Source: Lacticaseibacillus saniviri JCM 17471 = DSM 24301 (lineage in GTDB: Bacteria; Bacillota; Bacilli; Lactobacillales; Lactobacillaceae). Taken from it: a DNA stretch of 64,000 nt. The notes under the pieces were generated by a model. That model was not told where the DNA came from. It searched no databases and was given only the letters and a program-made list of their open reading frames with translations. Location: positions 1 through 64,000 of the forward strand of contig NZ_BBBX01000006.1 of the NCBI RefSeq assembly GCF_001311785.1, read 5' to 3'. The position numbers and the translations under genes were made by a program. How positions within the stretch are numbered: the stretch's first letter is position 1; every line of letters begins with the position of its first letter. Below, in pieces: positions 9,506 to 19,602 of the stretch.

Positions 9506-10272
9506 ATGATGACCCCAGATATTATTTTTGACCAGAAGCATCAACTCACTGCCGATATCTATCAACCCGATACCCCAAACGGCGCTGCGATTGTTTTTGC
9601 GCACGGTGGTGGCTGGTTGCGCGGTGACAAGGCCAATGAACACGATATCGGTGATTACTTCGCCGCAGCGGGTTATCTTGTGGCGATTCCAAACTACCGC
9701 CTGGCACCGGCATCGATTGCGCCAGCCGCACAAGTCGATTTTGATGCCTTCATTGATTGGTTCAAGGCGTCGGATTTTGAATTCGATCGCAACCGCATTG
9801 GCTTGCTCGGCGCGAGTGTTGGTGGCACCATGACACTCACAACCAGTTTAAAAACCGGCTACCCCACTGTTTCTTGGTCCGGTATCCTGGATTTTGAATT
9901 GTGGTTTGCACAGCACACCAAGACTGTCGCCGCACTCGATGCCAAACAGAGCTGGGATTGACCGATCCACACGCCATCCACGAGAGCTTCTACAAGTATT
10001 TCATCACAAATTACGTGAAACGCCCAACCCCAGAAAACCTCGCTGCGATCAATCCGGTCGACCTGTTAAGTTCAAAAATCGGACCAACATTGCTGTTTAA
10101 TTCAGCGGATGAACTGACACCATTGAGTGGCGCGCTCGCCTTCATCAAAAAAGCGGCCACGCTCAATCGCGAAGTCGCTTTACAAATTGTGCCAGGGACC
10201 GGTCACGCCCGTGATTACACGGACTATGCCCTGGTACCAACATTGAATTTCTTCAATCGTCAATTGCGCTAA
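9506..10272 (+). CDS. Alpha/beta hydrolase (carboxylesterase, hormone-sensitive lipase type), frameshifted
   Basis: About 255 aa after a join at about 9950-9960. Oxyanion motif HGGGWLRGD at about residue 32, nucleophile GASVGG (GxSxG) at about 113, acid NSADELTP and histidine PGTGHARDY near the end form a complete catalytic set. The first frame ends just after AKQSWD; the second carries GLTDPHAIHESFYKYF onwards. Start at 9506 with GAAAGG upstream; alternatives at 9500 and 9509. The 3' end overlaps the convergent citG by 20 bases. Probably a cytoplasmic esterase on short acyl esters. Confidence 0.82.
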
Positions 10273-11104
10273 GCTGATCAAAGAAAATAGCGAGCGCTAA
10301 GATATCAGCTGTTCCGCCCGGACTGAGGTGAGCTTGGATAAAGGCATCATCCCAATCCGCTAAACGCCGCTTCAATGATTCAAGTGATAACTGTTCATCC
10401 TCAAGCTTTTGCGCCTCAGCTTGTACTCGTTGCCACGCTTCTAATCCACCACGATGAATCAGATTCATATCAGACACGGTTGCCATGAGATGCACCATCA
10501 AACGCAAATAACGTTCCTCAGGCGTTACCGCTTGCCACCTGGCAAGAAACGGTAGCGCCTCTTTTTGTAAAATCGGATATCCTTCCTCTGCTTCTCCTCG
10601 AATCCCGGTCAGTCCATGCTCAAGATACAATTTCTCGCCATAACTCAATACTGATTTCTGCTCTAGATGTTTAAAATCACGTGCGACCATGCCTGCCGTC
10701 ATGGTGCTCACCGTTTCAAAAACGCGGTGATAATTGAGTCCCAACCCATCATGCTTTTGGCACCAGCCGATAGCACCCAAAATAAAGGCAAACGAAAAAT
10801 TGGCTCCCTTGTGCGTATTAATTTGGTTTGTCGCCGTCAGCATGGCCTGCTCCGCCACAACACCGCGCTTGCGTAGTGCATCAAACAACACTGGCAAGGT
10901 CACACTGGTAGCTCCTAGCGTGACGTAATCATCAAAATAAGGTGCCAGTGCTTCAATGCTCTTGATGAACAACGCATAGTCCATATCACGATGAGCGCCA
11001 TTAGAAACGGGATCCACTAAGCCCGGTTTGGGCGCGAGGGTCACCTCCGTCGTCAGAGCTGTCGTGGCAAGTTTTGCAAGTTTGTGTGCGTTAATTGATG
11101 TCAT
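10253..11104 (-). CDS. citG: Triphosphoribosyl-dephospho-CoA synthase CitG
   Basis: 283 aa, intact. Motifs: LAPKPGLVDPVSNGAHRDMDY, the strictly conserved N-terminal signature, then THKGANFSFAFILGA and SPGGTADILAL near the end. CitG makes 2'-(5''-triphosphoribosyl)-3'-dephospho-CoA from ATP and dephospho-CoA, the precursor of the citrate lyase prosthetic group that CitX attaches to CitD. Its ATG lies inside the 3' end of the upstream GntR gene (14-base overlap), so translation is probably coupled. It is the last gene of the citrate cluster. Confidence 0.93.
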   Translation of the reverse strand: MTSINAHKLAKLATTALTTEVTLAPKPGLVDPVSNGAHRDMDYALFIKSIEALAPYFDDYVTLGATSVTLPVLFDALRKRGVVAEQAMLTATNQINTHKGANFSFAFILGAIGWCQKHDGLGLNYHRVFETVSTMTAGMVARDFKHLEQKSVLSYGEKLYLEHGLTGIRGEAEEGYPILQKEALPFLARWQAVTPEERYLRLMVHLMATVSDMNLIHRGGLEAWQRVQAEAQKLEDEQLSLESLKRRLADWDDAFIQAHLSPGGTADILALAIFFDQLSAIDD

Positions 11105-11783
11105 GTTTCCTCATTTCTTGAATAATAAAATTGAGTGAGCGATCCAGATGCTCGCGGGTCAATGTATTGATTTGATCAACATCTTGCTGTTGCATGGCAC
11201 GAAAATCTGCCAGTGTTCCGCTAACGCCTTGTCGCGTCGTTCCTTTGCATGCACACTGATATCACGAAAATAAAAGATATTCCCGCAATTTTTTGACGAT
11301 GCTCTTCAAGCGGAACATTTGGCTATCATCATAGATCATGTCATTGAAGCGCGTAAAATTAGCCAAGACCTCATCAATACGGTTCTGTTGATTCAATTGA
11401 TCCGTTTGTTCCAGCAGTGCTTTAAGGTCGTCGAACTGTTCTACAGTCATGATTTTCATTGCCTGACGAGTGGCCAAGGCATCAAGTTCTCGCCGTATCG
11501 CAAAGATTTCATAAGCATCCTGAATCCGAATCCCTTTGACCACAACGCCAATACCGGGTTTGCGTGCGACCAAATCCTCCTCGATGAGCCGCTCAAGTGC
11601 ATAGCGAACCGGTGTCCGACTAATGTTCATTGTATCTGCAAATAATTTTTCGTTGATCCGCTCCCCAGATGGAATTTCCCCCAAGATAATCGTCTTGCGA
11701 AAAGCCGCATAAACCAAATCTTTTAGTGGCTGATTTTGCGTCAAATCAAGGTTTCTAGCTACAGCAGCACTGATTGCATCCAC
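11091..11783 (-). CDS. GntR-family (FCD type) transcriptional regulator of citrate genes, frameshifted
   Basis: GTG start at 11783 with GGGG eight bases upstream. The N-terminal winged helix is LVYAAFRKTIILGEIPSGERI, RTPVRYALERLIEEDLV; the rest is an FCD ligand domain. Frame joins near 11270 (T-rich run) and 11183 restore RDISVHAKERRDKALAEHW and FRAMQQQDVDQINTLTREHLD, about 230 aa. It is most like CitO of Enterococcus, an activator that binds citrate, but this assignment rests on family and context. A terminator separates it from oadA, so it may have its own promoter, while citG overlaps its end. Confidence 0.8.
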
Positions 11784-11891
11784 AATGTCATCCCCGTTTC
11801 CGTTCGCCTATGTCTTAACCGACGCTAGACAATTCTATAACTAATTTTAGCATAACAGCCGCTATGTCTCTTCTCAGTTGACTGTGCCACG

Positions 11892-11929
11892 AAAACCAGC
11901 GTTCTGCCAAATAGCAGAGCGCTGATTTT
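11892..11929 (-). terminator. Terminator after oadA
   Basis: On the minus strand AAAATCAGCGCTCTGC pairs with GCAGAACGCTGGTTTT around a five-base loop (two wobble pairs). It lies between the stop of oadA and the regulator gene, marking the end of the main citrate transcript. Confidence 0.75.
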
Positions 11930-11947
11930 GTTGTATCTGAGTTGCAA

Positions 11948-13333
11948 CTAGAAACTAACGCTAATTGTTTGCATTGGCACATCATAGAAACGATCATCAC
12001 GTCGGCCCAAGAAGTCACGGCCTGGTTCTGGAAAGAGCCCATAGATAAGCACATCATCAATATTATGTGCATATGGGGCACTGTTGCGTTCAAATTCTGG
12101 TAATTGCGGTGCCAATAAATCAGCTGGGCGCACAGTAATCGGTATTTCATCGCCAATTAACTGATGCAGAATATCCGGTTTGATTGCCACAGGCGGCCGG
12201 CCATACAAGCCACGGGCATAATCCTTAATTTCATTAGGAACCAATTGATAGCGTTCACCACTGATGACATTCATCAACGCTTGCGTACCGACCATCTGTG
12301 ACAATGGCGTTACGAGTGGTGGGAATCCTAGGTCAGCCCGCACACGTGGCACCTCTTCAAGCACTTCTTGATAGCGTGACTCAAGCCCTTGATCCTTGAG
12401 CTGAGCTAATAAGTTAGACAGCATCCCACCAGGCACTTGATACAAGAGCGACTTTGGTTGAACGTCTTTCACCTTAGGGTTCAAGCCACCGGTATCACGG
12501 AATCGATCACGAATTGGGCTGAAATAATCAGCTAACTCACTAGCAACGTTTTGATCGACTGTGGTGGTGTACCCCAAATCATCCAACGCAACCAACATGG
12601 ATTCGGTCGCAGGCTGACTGGTACCACCTGCAAAAGGAGAAATCGCGGTATCAATAATGTCAGCGCCCGCTTCGACCGCCTTGAGGTACGTCATTTCGGC
12701 CATCCCCGCAGTGGCATGGGTATGCACTTCAAGGGGAATTGTTGTCTCGGCCTTAATACGACTCACCAATTCATATGCACGGTTGGGTGTCAAAATGCCC
12801 GCCATATCTTTGATACACAAGGAATCCGCACCCATCGCGGCCATTTCTTTAGCTAAATCGACATAATAGTCCACGGTGTGGAAATCACTGATCGTGTACG
12901 CAATGGCCATCTGTGCATGCCCACCGTATTTCTTTGTCGCTTTAACGGCCGTTTCCAGGTTACGCACATCATTCAATGCATCAAAAATACGGATGATATC
13001 GATACCGTTCTCAATTGAACGTTGCACAAACGTCTCAACAACATCATCGGCATAATTCTTATAGCCAAGAATGTTTTGGCCCCGCAATAGCATCTGTAAC
13101 TTGGTATTGGGGGTGAGGGCACGAATCTGACGCAATCGTTCCCAGGGATCTTCATTCAGATATCGAATGCAGGCATCAAATGTAGCGCCGCCCCAAACTT
13201 CAAGCGCATGATACCCTGCTTGATCCATCTTTGGCAGAATTGGCAACATGTCTGCGATTGGCATTCGGGTTGCAATCAGACTCTGCTGACCATCTCGCAA
13301 AACAGTTTCCATCACTTTGACAGTTTGACTCAT
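11948..13333 (-). CDS. oadA: Oxaloacetate decarboxylase alpha subunit (carboxyltransferase)
   Basis: 461 aa, intact. TIM-barrel carboxyltransferase: ETVLRDGQQSLIATRM with the metal-binding Asp, WGGATFDACIRYL, LCIKDMAGILTP (catalytic Lys), VHTHATAGMAEMTYL (metal His pair) and a PYC_OADA C-terminal domain. It lacks a fused biotin domain; the separate carrier is the oadD product. It transfers the carboxyl group of oxaloacetate to biotin, releasing pyruvate. Its ATG overlaps the end of citX by 4 bases, so the two are translationally coupled. Confidence 0.95.
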   Translation of the reverse strand: MSQTVKVMETVLRDGQQSLIATRMPIADMLPILPKMDQAGYHALEVWGGATFDACIRYLNEDPWERLRQIRALTPNTKLQMLLRGQNILGYKNYADDVVETFVQRSIENGIDIIRIFDALNDVRNLETAVKATKKYGGHAQMAIAYTISDFHTVDYYVDLAKEMAAMGADSLCIKDMAGILTPNRAYELVSRIKAETTIPLEVHTHATAGMAEMTYLKAVEAGADIIDTAISPFAGGTSQPATESMLVALDDLGYTTTVDQNVASELADYFSPIRDRFRDTGGLNPKVKDVQPKSLLYQVPGGMLSNLLAQLKDQGLESRYQEVLEEVPRVRADLGFPPLVTPLSQMVGTQALMNVISGERYQLVPNEIKDYARGLYGRPPVAIKPDILHQLIGDEIPITVRPADLLAPQLPEFERNSAPYAHNIDDVLIYGLFPEPGRDFLGRRDDRFYDVPMQTISVSF

Positions 13334-13863
13334 GACAATTCACCCTTTTCTATAATTGAAGCAACCACGTCTTGAACGGTCGCCAATCCGTGCCGTCGAG
13401 AACGGCTGCAGCTCTTGGCATCGCCACCACAGACCAAGCATGGCCGGGGTGGTAACTCAAATGTCGTCCGACTGATTGACTGGACACCATCAGCTGCAGG
13501 CACAATGACATCGAGATCCAATAGCTGATAAAAACCAGATTTTTGTTCTAAAAGCATCATCTCTTGCTTGAGTTGCTTTGCTTCCACCGTCACAAGAAAT
13601 GCTGCTTCCGGCCCCGTAGATAAGCGCCACATTTCTTGATGAATCAGCTTTGAGTCCCATTGTTGCTGCAACTGTTGTATAACCTGCTGAAATAAAGCTT
13701 CAATCCGCGCATTCGTTTTGATAGGTCCAGGGATACGTAACGTGAGCCACACCAATGTGGCACCAGGCGCATCCGCCAACCAAGCTATTTGTCGCTGGCG
13801 ACGTTGCTCTTTGGCCATCAGCATCTGCGGTAGTGCGATTGCTTGTCCTGTCAATTCAGACAT
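13330..13863 (-). CDS. citX: Citrate lyase holo-ACP synthase CitX
   Basis: About 177 aa from ATG 13863, which overlaps the stop of citF (ATGTCTGA). Family marks: [16 protein letters not shown] near the N-terminus, [11 protein letters not shown], and a Cys-rich C-terminal [19 protein letters not shown]. CitX transfers phosphoribosyl-dephospho-CoA from the CitG product to a serine of CitD. Intact; an upstream in-frame ATG at 13875 is possible but less suited to coupling. Confidence 0.93.
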   Translation of the reverse strand: MSELTGQAIALPQMLMAKEQRRQRQIAWLADAPGATLVWLTLRIPGPIKTNARIEALFQQVIQQLQQQWDSKLIHQEMWRLSTGPEAAFLVTVEAKQLKQEMMLLEQKSGFYQLLDLDVIVPAADGVQSISRTTFELPPRPCLVCGGDAKSCSRSRRHGLATVQDVVASIIEKGELS

Positions 13864-15384
13864 TGCGAACCACATCGATTAGCGTGCCATCCCGATATTC
13901 AATCAGTGCGACCACGCGATCACCATATTCAATTGGCTTTGGCGTACCGGTGACGGCATAAGCTTTTTGCTTTAATTCTTCAATCGTAAATTGTGGCACA
14001 TCGAGTTTGGCAAACATATCGATCAAATCTTGCCGGGCTGGATTAATTGCAACACCCAACTCAGTCACAACAACATCAACACTGGCTCCCGGGGTCACCA
14101 CTGTATTCACTTGATCCACAATTGTTGGAATGCGACCGCGAATCAAAGGCGCAATCACCATACTCATTTTGCAAGCTGCACTGGTATCAGAGTGACCGCC
14201 AGAAGCACCGCGCAATACCCCGTCAGACCCTGTCATGACGTTAACATTAAAGTCAGTGTCTACTTCAAGTGCAGACAGAATCGCAATGTCCAGTTGGTTG
14301 ATCATCGCACCCTTGCTCAGTGGTGACGCATACATATTCGCATCAATCTCATAATGGTCCGCATTCTCGCCCAGTGATACTGCGGATGGATGATCAAAAT
14401 CCTGGACATCAATTAATTTATCGACCAAACCTTCTTGCATCAATTCCACCATCGCATTGGTAATACCGCCCAGAGCAAAACTGGCTTTGATATCCTGATC
14501 AATCATTGCTTGGCGCAAGAATCGACTCACCGCAAGTGATGCACCACCGGTCCCAGTCTGGAAAGAAAATCCATTTTTGAAGTAACTGGAGTGCGTAATC
14601 ACTTTAGCTGCATACTCCGCAATCAATAATTCCTTAGGATTCTTAGTAAATCGGGTGGCTCCCTTAGCGATACCTTCAGGATCCCCAATCGCATCTACAA
14701 CCACCACATAGTCTACATCGGTTTGTGGAATGCTGATTGGTGTATTGGGATATGGCATCAGACTGTCTGTAATGGCAACCACTTGATCAGCATATTTGGC
14801 ATCGATCATGGCATAACCTAATGAACCACACGTTGCTTTACCTTTAGTGCCATTGATATTGCCGTATTCATCGGAACTAGGCGCGCCCAAGAAGGCCACA
14901 TCGATGTGGATGTCACCACGAACAATAGCGCGCGCCCGGCCGCCATGCGAACGAATCACAACGGGATTCTTCATAATACCTGATGAGATGGCCGCGCCGA
15001 CCTTATCACGCAATCCACTTGAAGTAATATCGGTGACAACACCATTCTTGATATGGTCAATTAGCGGTTCGTGAACATTTGCAATTGAACTCGGTGCGAT
15101 TGAGATATTCTTGATCCCCATTTTGGCAATTTCGTCCAAAACCATATTCATGACATAGTCGCCTTCGCGGAAATGATGATGGAAAGAAATCGTCATGCCA
15201 TCTTTCAATCCCGTCCTGACGATTGCATCGTGAATGGAATCGAGCAGTTTGGAATCACCTGGTTTGACAGGATGAATCTTTTTGGTGCGAGAGCATAGTC
15301 GTTAATATTGGCAAACTCACCATTGTAGACACCGTATTCGGCCGCAAATTCATCTGGAATATCGCGTTCAATCAGATTTTTCAT
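13856..15384 (-). CDS. citF: Citrate lyase alpha subunit (citrate CoA-transferase), frameshifted near N-terminus
   Basis: Start at 15384 ([18 protein letters not shown]). The first frame stops after about 58 residues; a single base lost in the A-run at about 15281-15285 restores [20 protein letters not shown] and joins the long frame ([18 protein letters not shown]). Full length is about 509 aa, normal for CitF. Later motifs: [13 protein letters not shown] and [17 protein letters not shown]. It swaps acetyl for citrate on the acyl carrier CitD. Start and end overlap citE and citX, so it is part of the coupled operon. Confidence 0.93.
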
Positions 15385-16261
15385 GCTTCTACCTCCATAT
15401 TTGATGCTTTCGCTAAAGCGAGTACACGATATGCCCGTTCAACGATTGGTTTGTCGACCATCTTACCGTTAATGGCAATAACACCCGATCCCTTAGCTTC
15501 AGCTTCCTCAATGGCCGCCACAACTTCCTTGGCGTTTTGAACCTCGGCCTGGGTCGGTGCATAGATTGAATTGATGACTGGAATTTGACGTGGATTAATC
15601 ACTGACTTTCCATCGAATCCCAATTGCTTGATGAGTTCCGTTTCCCGGCGCAAGCCTTCTTCATTCGCCACATCAGAATACACTGTGTCAATTGCAGCAA
15701 TCCCGGCTGCTCGAGCAGCATGCAAAATGAAATTACGGGCAAACATCAATTCCTGACCATCCGGATAACGCCGCGTCTTTTGACTTGTGACATAATCTTC
15801 TGCGCCCAATGCGATTCCGATCATCCGTGGTGACGCTTTAGCAATTTCGCGCGCATTCAACACGCCTTCAGCTGATTCAATTGCAGCCATCATATGTGTG
15901 GTTCCGCGGGAATATTGTATTTGGCCTCAACTGCAGTGATCACTTTGTCGACATCAACGATATCTTGGGCAGTTTCTGTCTTGGGTAAGCGGACAACATT
16001 GATGCCACCTAACACCATAGCCTCGACATCCTGATCCCCACCAGCATCCAACGCGTTAATCCGGACAACCGTTTCGATGCCGCTATAATCAAACGTCTTA
16101 AGCGCTGAATACACCAAGAAGCGGGCAGCGTCTTTTTCTTTCAACGAAACCGCATCTTCCAGATCAAACATGATGGCATCTGCACCATACAGAACCGCAT
16201 CGCGTAACATGGCTGGATTAGCCCCGGGAACAAACATCATTGTTCTTCTTAATTTATCCAT
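15381..16261 (-). CDS. citE: Citrate lyase beta subunit (citryl-ACP lyase), frameshifted
   Basis: The first frame MDKLRRTMMFVPGANPAML runs through MFDLEDAVSLKEKD, VRINALDAGGDQDVEAMV and NVVRLPKTE to IPAEPH; one base change at about 15893 joins MMAAIESAEGVLNA, GAEDYVTSQKTRR and DGKSVINPRQIPVIN. About 293 aa, normal length. Metal-dependent TIM barrel of the CitE/HpcH family with the expected Arg, Glu and Asp residues. It cleaves citryl-ACP to acetyl-ACP and oxaloacetate. Overlaps citD by 13 bases at its start. Confidence 0.93.
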
Positions 16262-16554
16262 GCGTTGATATCCTCCCAGTTGTAATCTGTTTTGCCACTT
16301 GCACGATAAGCCGCAACGACTGTCCGAGCCTTGATTGTACAGTCGAGTGCGCCTTTATCGACAGCTGTTACTTGCACTTGTTTGATTGCTAGAGCGTCCA
16401 ACGTTTGTTGAATCATCGCTCGAATTTGATCCCCGAATTGCTTTTCCACACTACTATCGAGTGAAATCGTCGTTGCACTGTCACTGGGTGTCAATGTAAT
16501 CATAATGTCACTTGATTCCATCGTCCCCGCTGTTGCTGCTGTTTTGAGTTCCAT
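16249..16554 (-). CDS. citD: Citrate lyase acyl carrier protein (gamma subunit)
   Basis: 101 aa, intact. GTMESSDIMITL holds the serine that takes the phosphoribosyl-dephospho-CoA group, then SSVEKQFGDQIRAMI and TVVAAYRASGKTDYNWEDI. It carries the acetyl or citryl thioester between CitC, CitF and CitE. Ribosome site AAGGAAGG precedes the start, 4 bases after citC. Confidence 0.95.
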   Translation of the reverse strand: MELKTAATAGTMESSDIMITLTPSDSATTISLDSSVEKQFGDQIRAMIQQTLDALAIKQVQVTAVDKGALDCTIKARTVVAAYRASGKTDYNWEDINAWIN

Positions 16555-16557
16555 GAG

Positions 16558-17543
16558 TTACCTTCCTTTCAAATAATCCAGAGTCGTTGTTGGCACCAGT
16601 TGCTGGAGTAGTTGCCAATCTTCGGCCTGATAGGCGGCACGCACGGCCGTCGCACTAATCGGTACAGCATTAATTGCTTTTCTCGGTACAATTGTGACAT
16701 TCACATCTGGCGCAAGCGTCGCAACTAATGCTTGATTATAGATTGCAGTGACAGGAGATAATGGTTCATCTCCCACAAATCTCTGCTTGATATTCAGTTG
16801 GGGTGCAATAGCTGTTTTGAATAGCGTTGCATCTAGCTGCGCCTGAACACTAGCAATGGCTAAGTCTGCTTGATCCTTCAAAAATAACTCGGGAATGTCG
16901 CTGAAGAGACCATGTACTGTTCAGTAGGAATCACAACAACATTGTGTAAATGTGCCACACCCGCTTGCACCATCGCGATTCGTTCTTCAGTGTTAAAGAA
17001 GGAACGGTCTTCCGTGACCACAAATACATAAACCGCACCGCTCTTCGTAGCCGTTTGTTCCACCAAGTACTGATGGCCAAGTGTAAATGGGTTAGCGTTC
17101 ATGACGATGGCACTGGCCGGTGTGGCATCAATCCGCTCACGGCGCAGTTGCTGTTGATACTGGGCCAAATTAGGTAATCCGCGTTCCATCAAGCTAACAC
17201 TGTCCGTGTGACTCACAATTTGAAACCCAAACGCTTGAAAATATTGCATCTGACTCGGTTTGGTGTAAACAAAACTGTGTGCTTCATTTTGATCATCGAG
17301 ATAACTCAAGAGATTTGTCATCATTTGGCCCAAATAATCCTGGCTGCGATAGTCAGGATTCACCGCTACCGTCTTGATGATATTCTGAAAGACGGCAGCA
17401 GTCGCAATTAGTTTGCCGTCTTCAAAAATACCCACTGCATAATCCACTTGTGTATCATCCACTAAGCCAACGCGCTCAAGCAATTCAGCCCGTTGTTGTC
17501 TCACCGTCGGATTTATCGACAGCCACAGGCGTTCAACTGCCAT
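16558..17543 (-). CDS. citC: [Citrate (pro-3S)-lyase] ligase, frameshifted
   Basis: A GNAT-like N-terminal half (VGIFEDGKLIATAAV, NPDYRSQDYLGQMMTNLLSYL) is joined to a nucleotidyltransferase half (VMNANPFTLGHQYLVEQ, FFNTEERIAMVQAGV). The frame breaks after SSATFPSYF near 16880 and continues KDQADLAIASVQAQ ... YLKGR, about 328 aa together. CitC acetylates the SH group of holo-CitD with ATP and acetate, activating citrate lyase. Start ATG 17543 has AGGTGAT upstream; a GTG at 17552 is the alternative. Confidence 0.92.
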
Positions 17544-17552
17544 CGTAATCAC

Positions 17553-17675
17553 CTACTTTGCTGGTAAAAATTTCAAGAGTAATTTGGCGACAACATAGAT
17601 AATGAAGAGAACTAAGAAGACGCCACCCATCCCAAAGCCCATTAGTTCAAAGGCTATTTCTAAATCGTTTAACAT
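17553..17675 (-). CDS. Small gamma-like subunit of membrane oxaloacetate decarboxylase
   Basis: 40-aa peptide starting MLNDLEIAFELMGFGMGGVF and ending KLLLKFLPAK: a short amphipathic start, a glycine-rich turn, one membrane helix (VFLVLFIIYVVAKLLL). It sits between oadB and citC, with 18 bases after oadB. The MGFGMGGVF pattern matches the start of OadG-type gamma subunits of Na+-pumping decarboxylases, which anchor alpha to beta. It lacks the zinc-binding C-terminal tail of classical OadG, so the assignment is by pattern and position. Confidence 0.75.
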   Translation of the reverse strand: MLNDLEIAFELMGFGMGGVFLVLFIIYVVAKLLLKFLPAK

Positions 17676-17693
17676 TGGCAGTTACCTTCCTAA

Positions 17694-18810
17694 CTAAAGA
17701 ATGAGAGCAAGAGACCACCGGCAATGACTGAAGCAATTTGCCCCGACACATTGGCGCCGACTGCATACATCAAAACAAAGTTCTGAGGATCTTCTTCAGA
17801 AGCCATCTTCTGAATCACCCGACTAGACATTGGGAACGCGGAAATACCCGCAGCTCCGATCATTGGATTGATTTTTCCTTGCGGAATAGATTCAGCAACT
17901 TGGCAAACAAGACGCCCCCAACAGAATCCATGATGAAGGCAACTAATCCAAAAGCAATGATCATCAAAGTTTGAATGTTCAAGAACAGAGACGCTTGCAT
18001 TTTCACGGCAATTGTTAACCCCAGCAGGATACTGATGATATTGACTAATTCATTTTGCGCCGTTTGGGAAAGACGGTCCAACACCCCACATTCTCGCAGT
18101 AGATTACCAAACATCAAGAAACCGACCAGTGGTAAAGAGATAGGCGCGATGAAACCTGCTAAAACGGTAATAATAATTGGAAATAAAATTTTGGTCGTCT
18201 TTGAAACAGCCTCAGCCTTATAGGTCATCCGAATTTGACGTTCCTTCTTGGTAGTCACCGCTTTGATCGCCATTGGTTGAATAATCGGTACCAATGCCAT
18301 ATACGAGTACGCGGCCACTGTGATTGCACCCAATAGTTTTGGCGCCAATTGATTTGAGACGAAGATCGAGGTTGGCCCATCAGCAGCACCGATAATCCCA
18401 ATTGAAGCCGCTTCTTTGATATCAAACCCAAAGAGCACAGCCACGATAACGGTGAAGAAAATCCCGAATTGTGCGGCTGCCCCAAACAGCAACATAAATG
18501 GGTTCTGTAGTAACGGGCCAAAATCGATCATGGCGCCGATACCAATGAAGATCAATAAAGGGAATAGCTCAGTGTTGATCCCGGCTTTGAACAAAATGTC
18601 CAAAACGCCTTCTGTCTTAACGCCACCCACGACTTGCGTCAACACCCCTGTACCCGGAAAATTCACTAGAATTGTACCCAGACCCATGGGAATTAATAGT
18701 GTTGGTTCATATTCTTTCTTAATGCCTAAGTAAATCAGCAGACAGCCAATCAACATCATCACAATTTGGCCGCCCGTGATGGTTGTAATCCCGTTCAGTA
18801 AACTTGCCAT
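17694..18810 (-). CDS. oadB: Oxaloacetate decarboxylase beta subunit (Na+ pump), frameshifted near C-terminus
   Basis: Start ATG 18810 (GAGGAGG upstream). Multi-spanning protein with FPLLIFIGIGAMIDFGPLLQ, IKEAASIGIIGAADGPTSIF (the Asp essential for Na+ transport) and FLMFGNLLRECGV. The frame breaks after VGGVLFAKLLN near 17880; the other frame supplies GKINPMIGAAGISAFPMSSR, QNFVLMYAVGANVSGQI and SFFS, stop at 17694. About 372 aa, normal. It decarboxylates carboxybiotin on the OadD carrier and exports Na+, conserving energy from citrate. Confidence 0.93.
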
Positions 18811-18821
18811 TGTCAGCCTCC

Positions 18822-19233
18822 TCAATCAATCCGGATCAATGGATCGCCTGCATTCACGGTTTGGTTACGATCAACAAAATTGGCCGACAGTGCCTGCGTG
18901 AGCAGCCACCACTTCGTTTTCCATTTTCATTGCTTCAAGAACTAATAGCGGCTGATTTTCCGTCACTGTGTCACCAGGCTTAACCAGTAACTTGATCACA
19001 GTACCAGGCATCGGTGCCAGTAGCGCATTTGTTGTATCACCAGTTGCTGCAGGTGCCGGAGCTGGTGTTGTAGGCGTTTCTACAGATGCTGCCGCACTTG
19101 CAGCTTCTGTTGTCACTGGTGGTACCGCCGCTGCTACTGGCGCTGTGGTAATCGATTGACCTGCTGCATCGATTTCTTCAGTTTCGACCAAATACTCTTT
19201 ACCATCGATAGTAATTTTAAATTTTCTAAGCAT
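18822..19233 (-). CDS. oadD: Biotin carboxyl carrier subunit of oxaloacetate decarboxylase
   Basis: Start ATG 19233 (GAAAGG upstream). N-terminal FKITIDGKEYLVETEEID, a long Ala/Pro/Thr linker (about residues 30-65), then a biotinyl domain with VLEAMKMENEV; the Lys of AMKM is biotinylated. The uncorrected frame stops at GTVGQFC; a base change in the TTTT run near 18882 restores VDRNQTVNAGDPLIRID and the stop at 18822, about 136 aa. It carries CO2 from OadA to OadB. Overlaps oadH by 8 bases. Confidence 0.9.
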
Positions 19234-19546
19234 GTTCTGTCCCAACCTTTCGTTGAATCCGCCGAATAATGATTTGATTTGTGGTCTCTTGCGCAACTGT
19301 GCTGGCCACCGCAATTGCCACTAACTTGGCTTCTTCACTCTGTTCGTAGATATGTTTAATTCTGAGCGTTGCTGTCGTTTGCCCACTCAAAGCGGCAGTG
19401 ATAATAGCAACCTGTACAGGTATCATATGCGGATCCACTTCGACATAGCAATCAAGCTCTTGCCATTCTGGCATGGACTCAGGAATCACTGTCTGCGGCA
19501 CTTCCGTCTTTTCTTCTTGGCGCTTTCGCCAGTGGAATAATCTCAT
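19226..19546 (-). CDS. oadH: OadH-like accessory protein of the oxaloacetate decarboxylase operon
   Basis: 106 aa, start ATG 19546 with AGGAGGATGG upstream. Soluble, with RLFHWRKRQEEK at the start and a beta-rich core (MIPVQVAIITAALSGQTTATLRI) plus EATTNQIIIRR-like helix. No known catalytic motif. Position first in the oadHDB order of Enterococcus faecalis is the main reason for the name. Function is unknown; it may help assemble the carrier or the pump. Confidence 0.65.
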   Translation of the reverse strand: MRLFHWRKRQEEKTEVPQTVIPESMPEWQELDCYVEVDPHMIPVQVAIITAALSGQTTATLRIKHIYEQSEEAKLVAIAVASTVAQETTNQIIIRRIQRKVGTEHA

Positions 19547-19602
19547 TTGTCCATCCTCCTGGTATGACATGCATCCTTGTTAGCCAGTGCATTAAAACCG
19601 AC

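Noticed and set aside
16558-17552. citC as a real pseudogene
   Set aside because: Both halves keep full motifs and the rest of the operon is complete; a base error is more likely.
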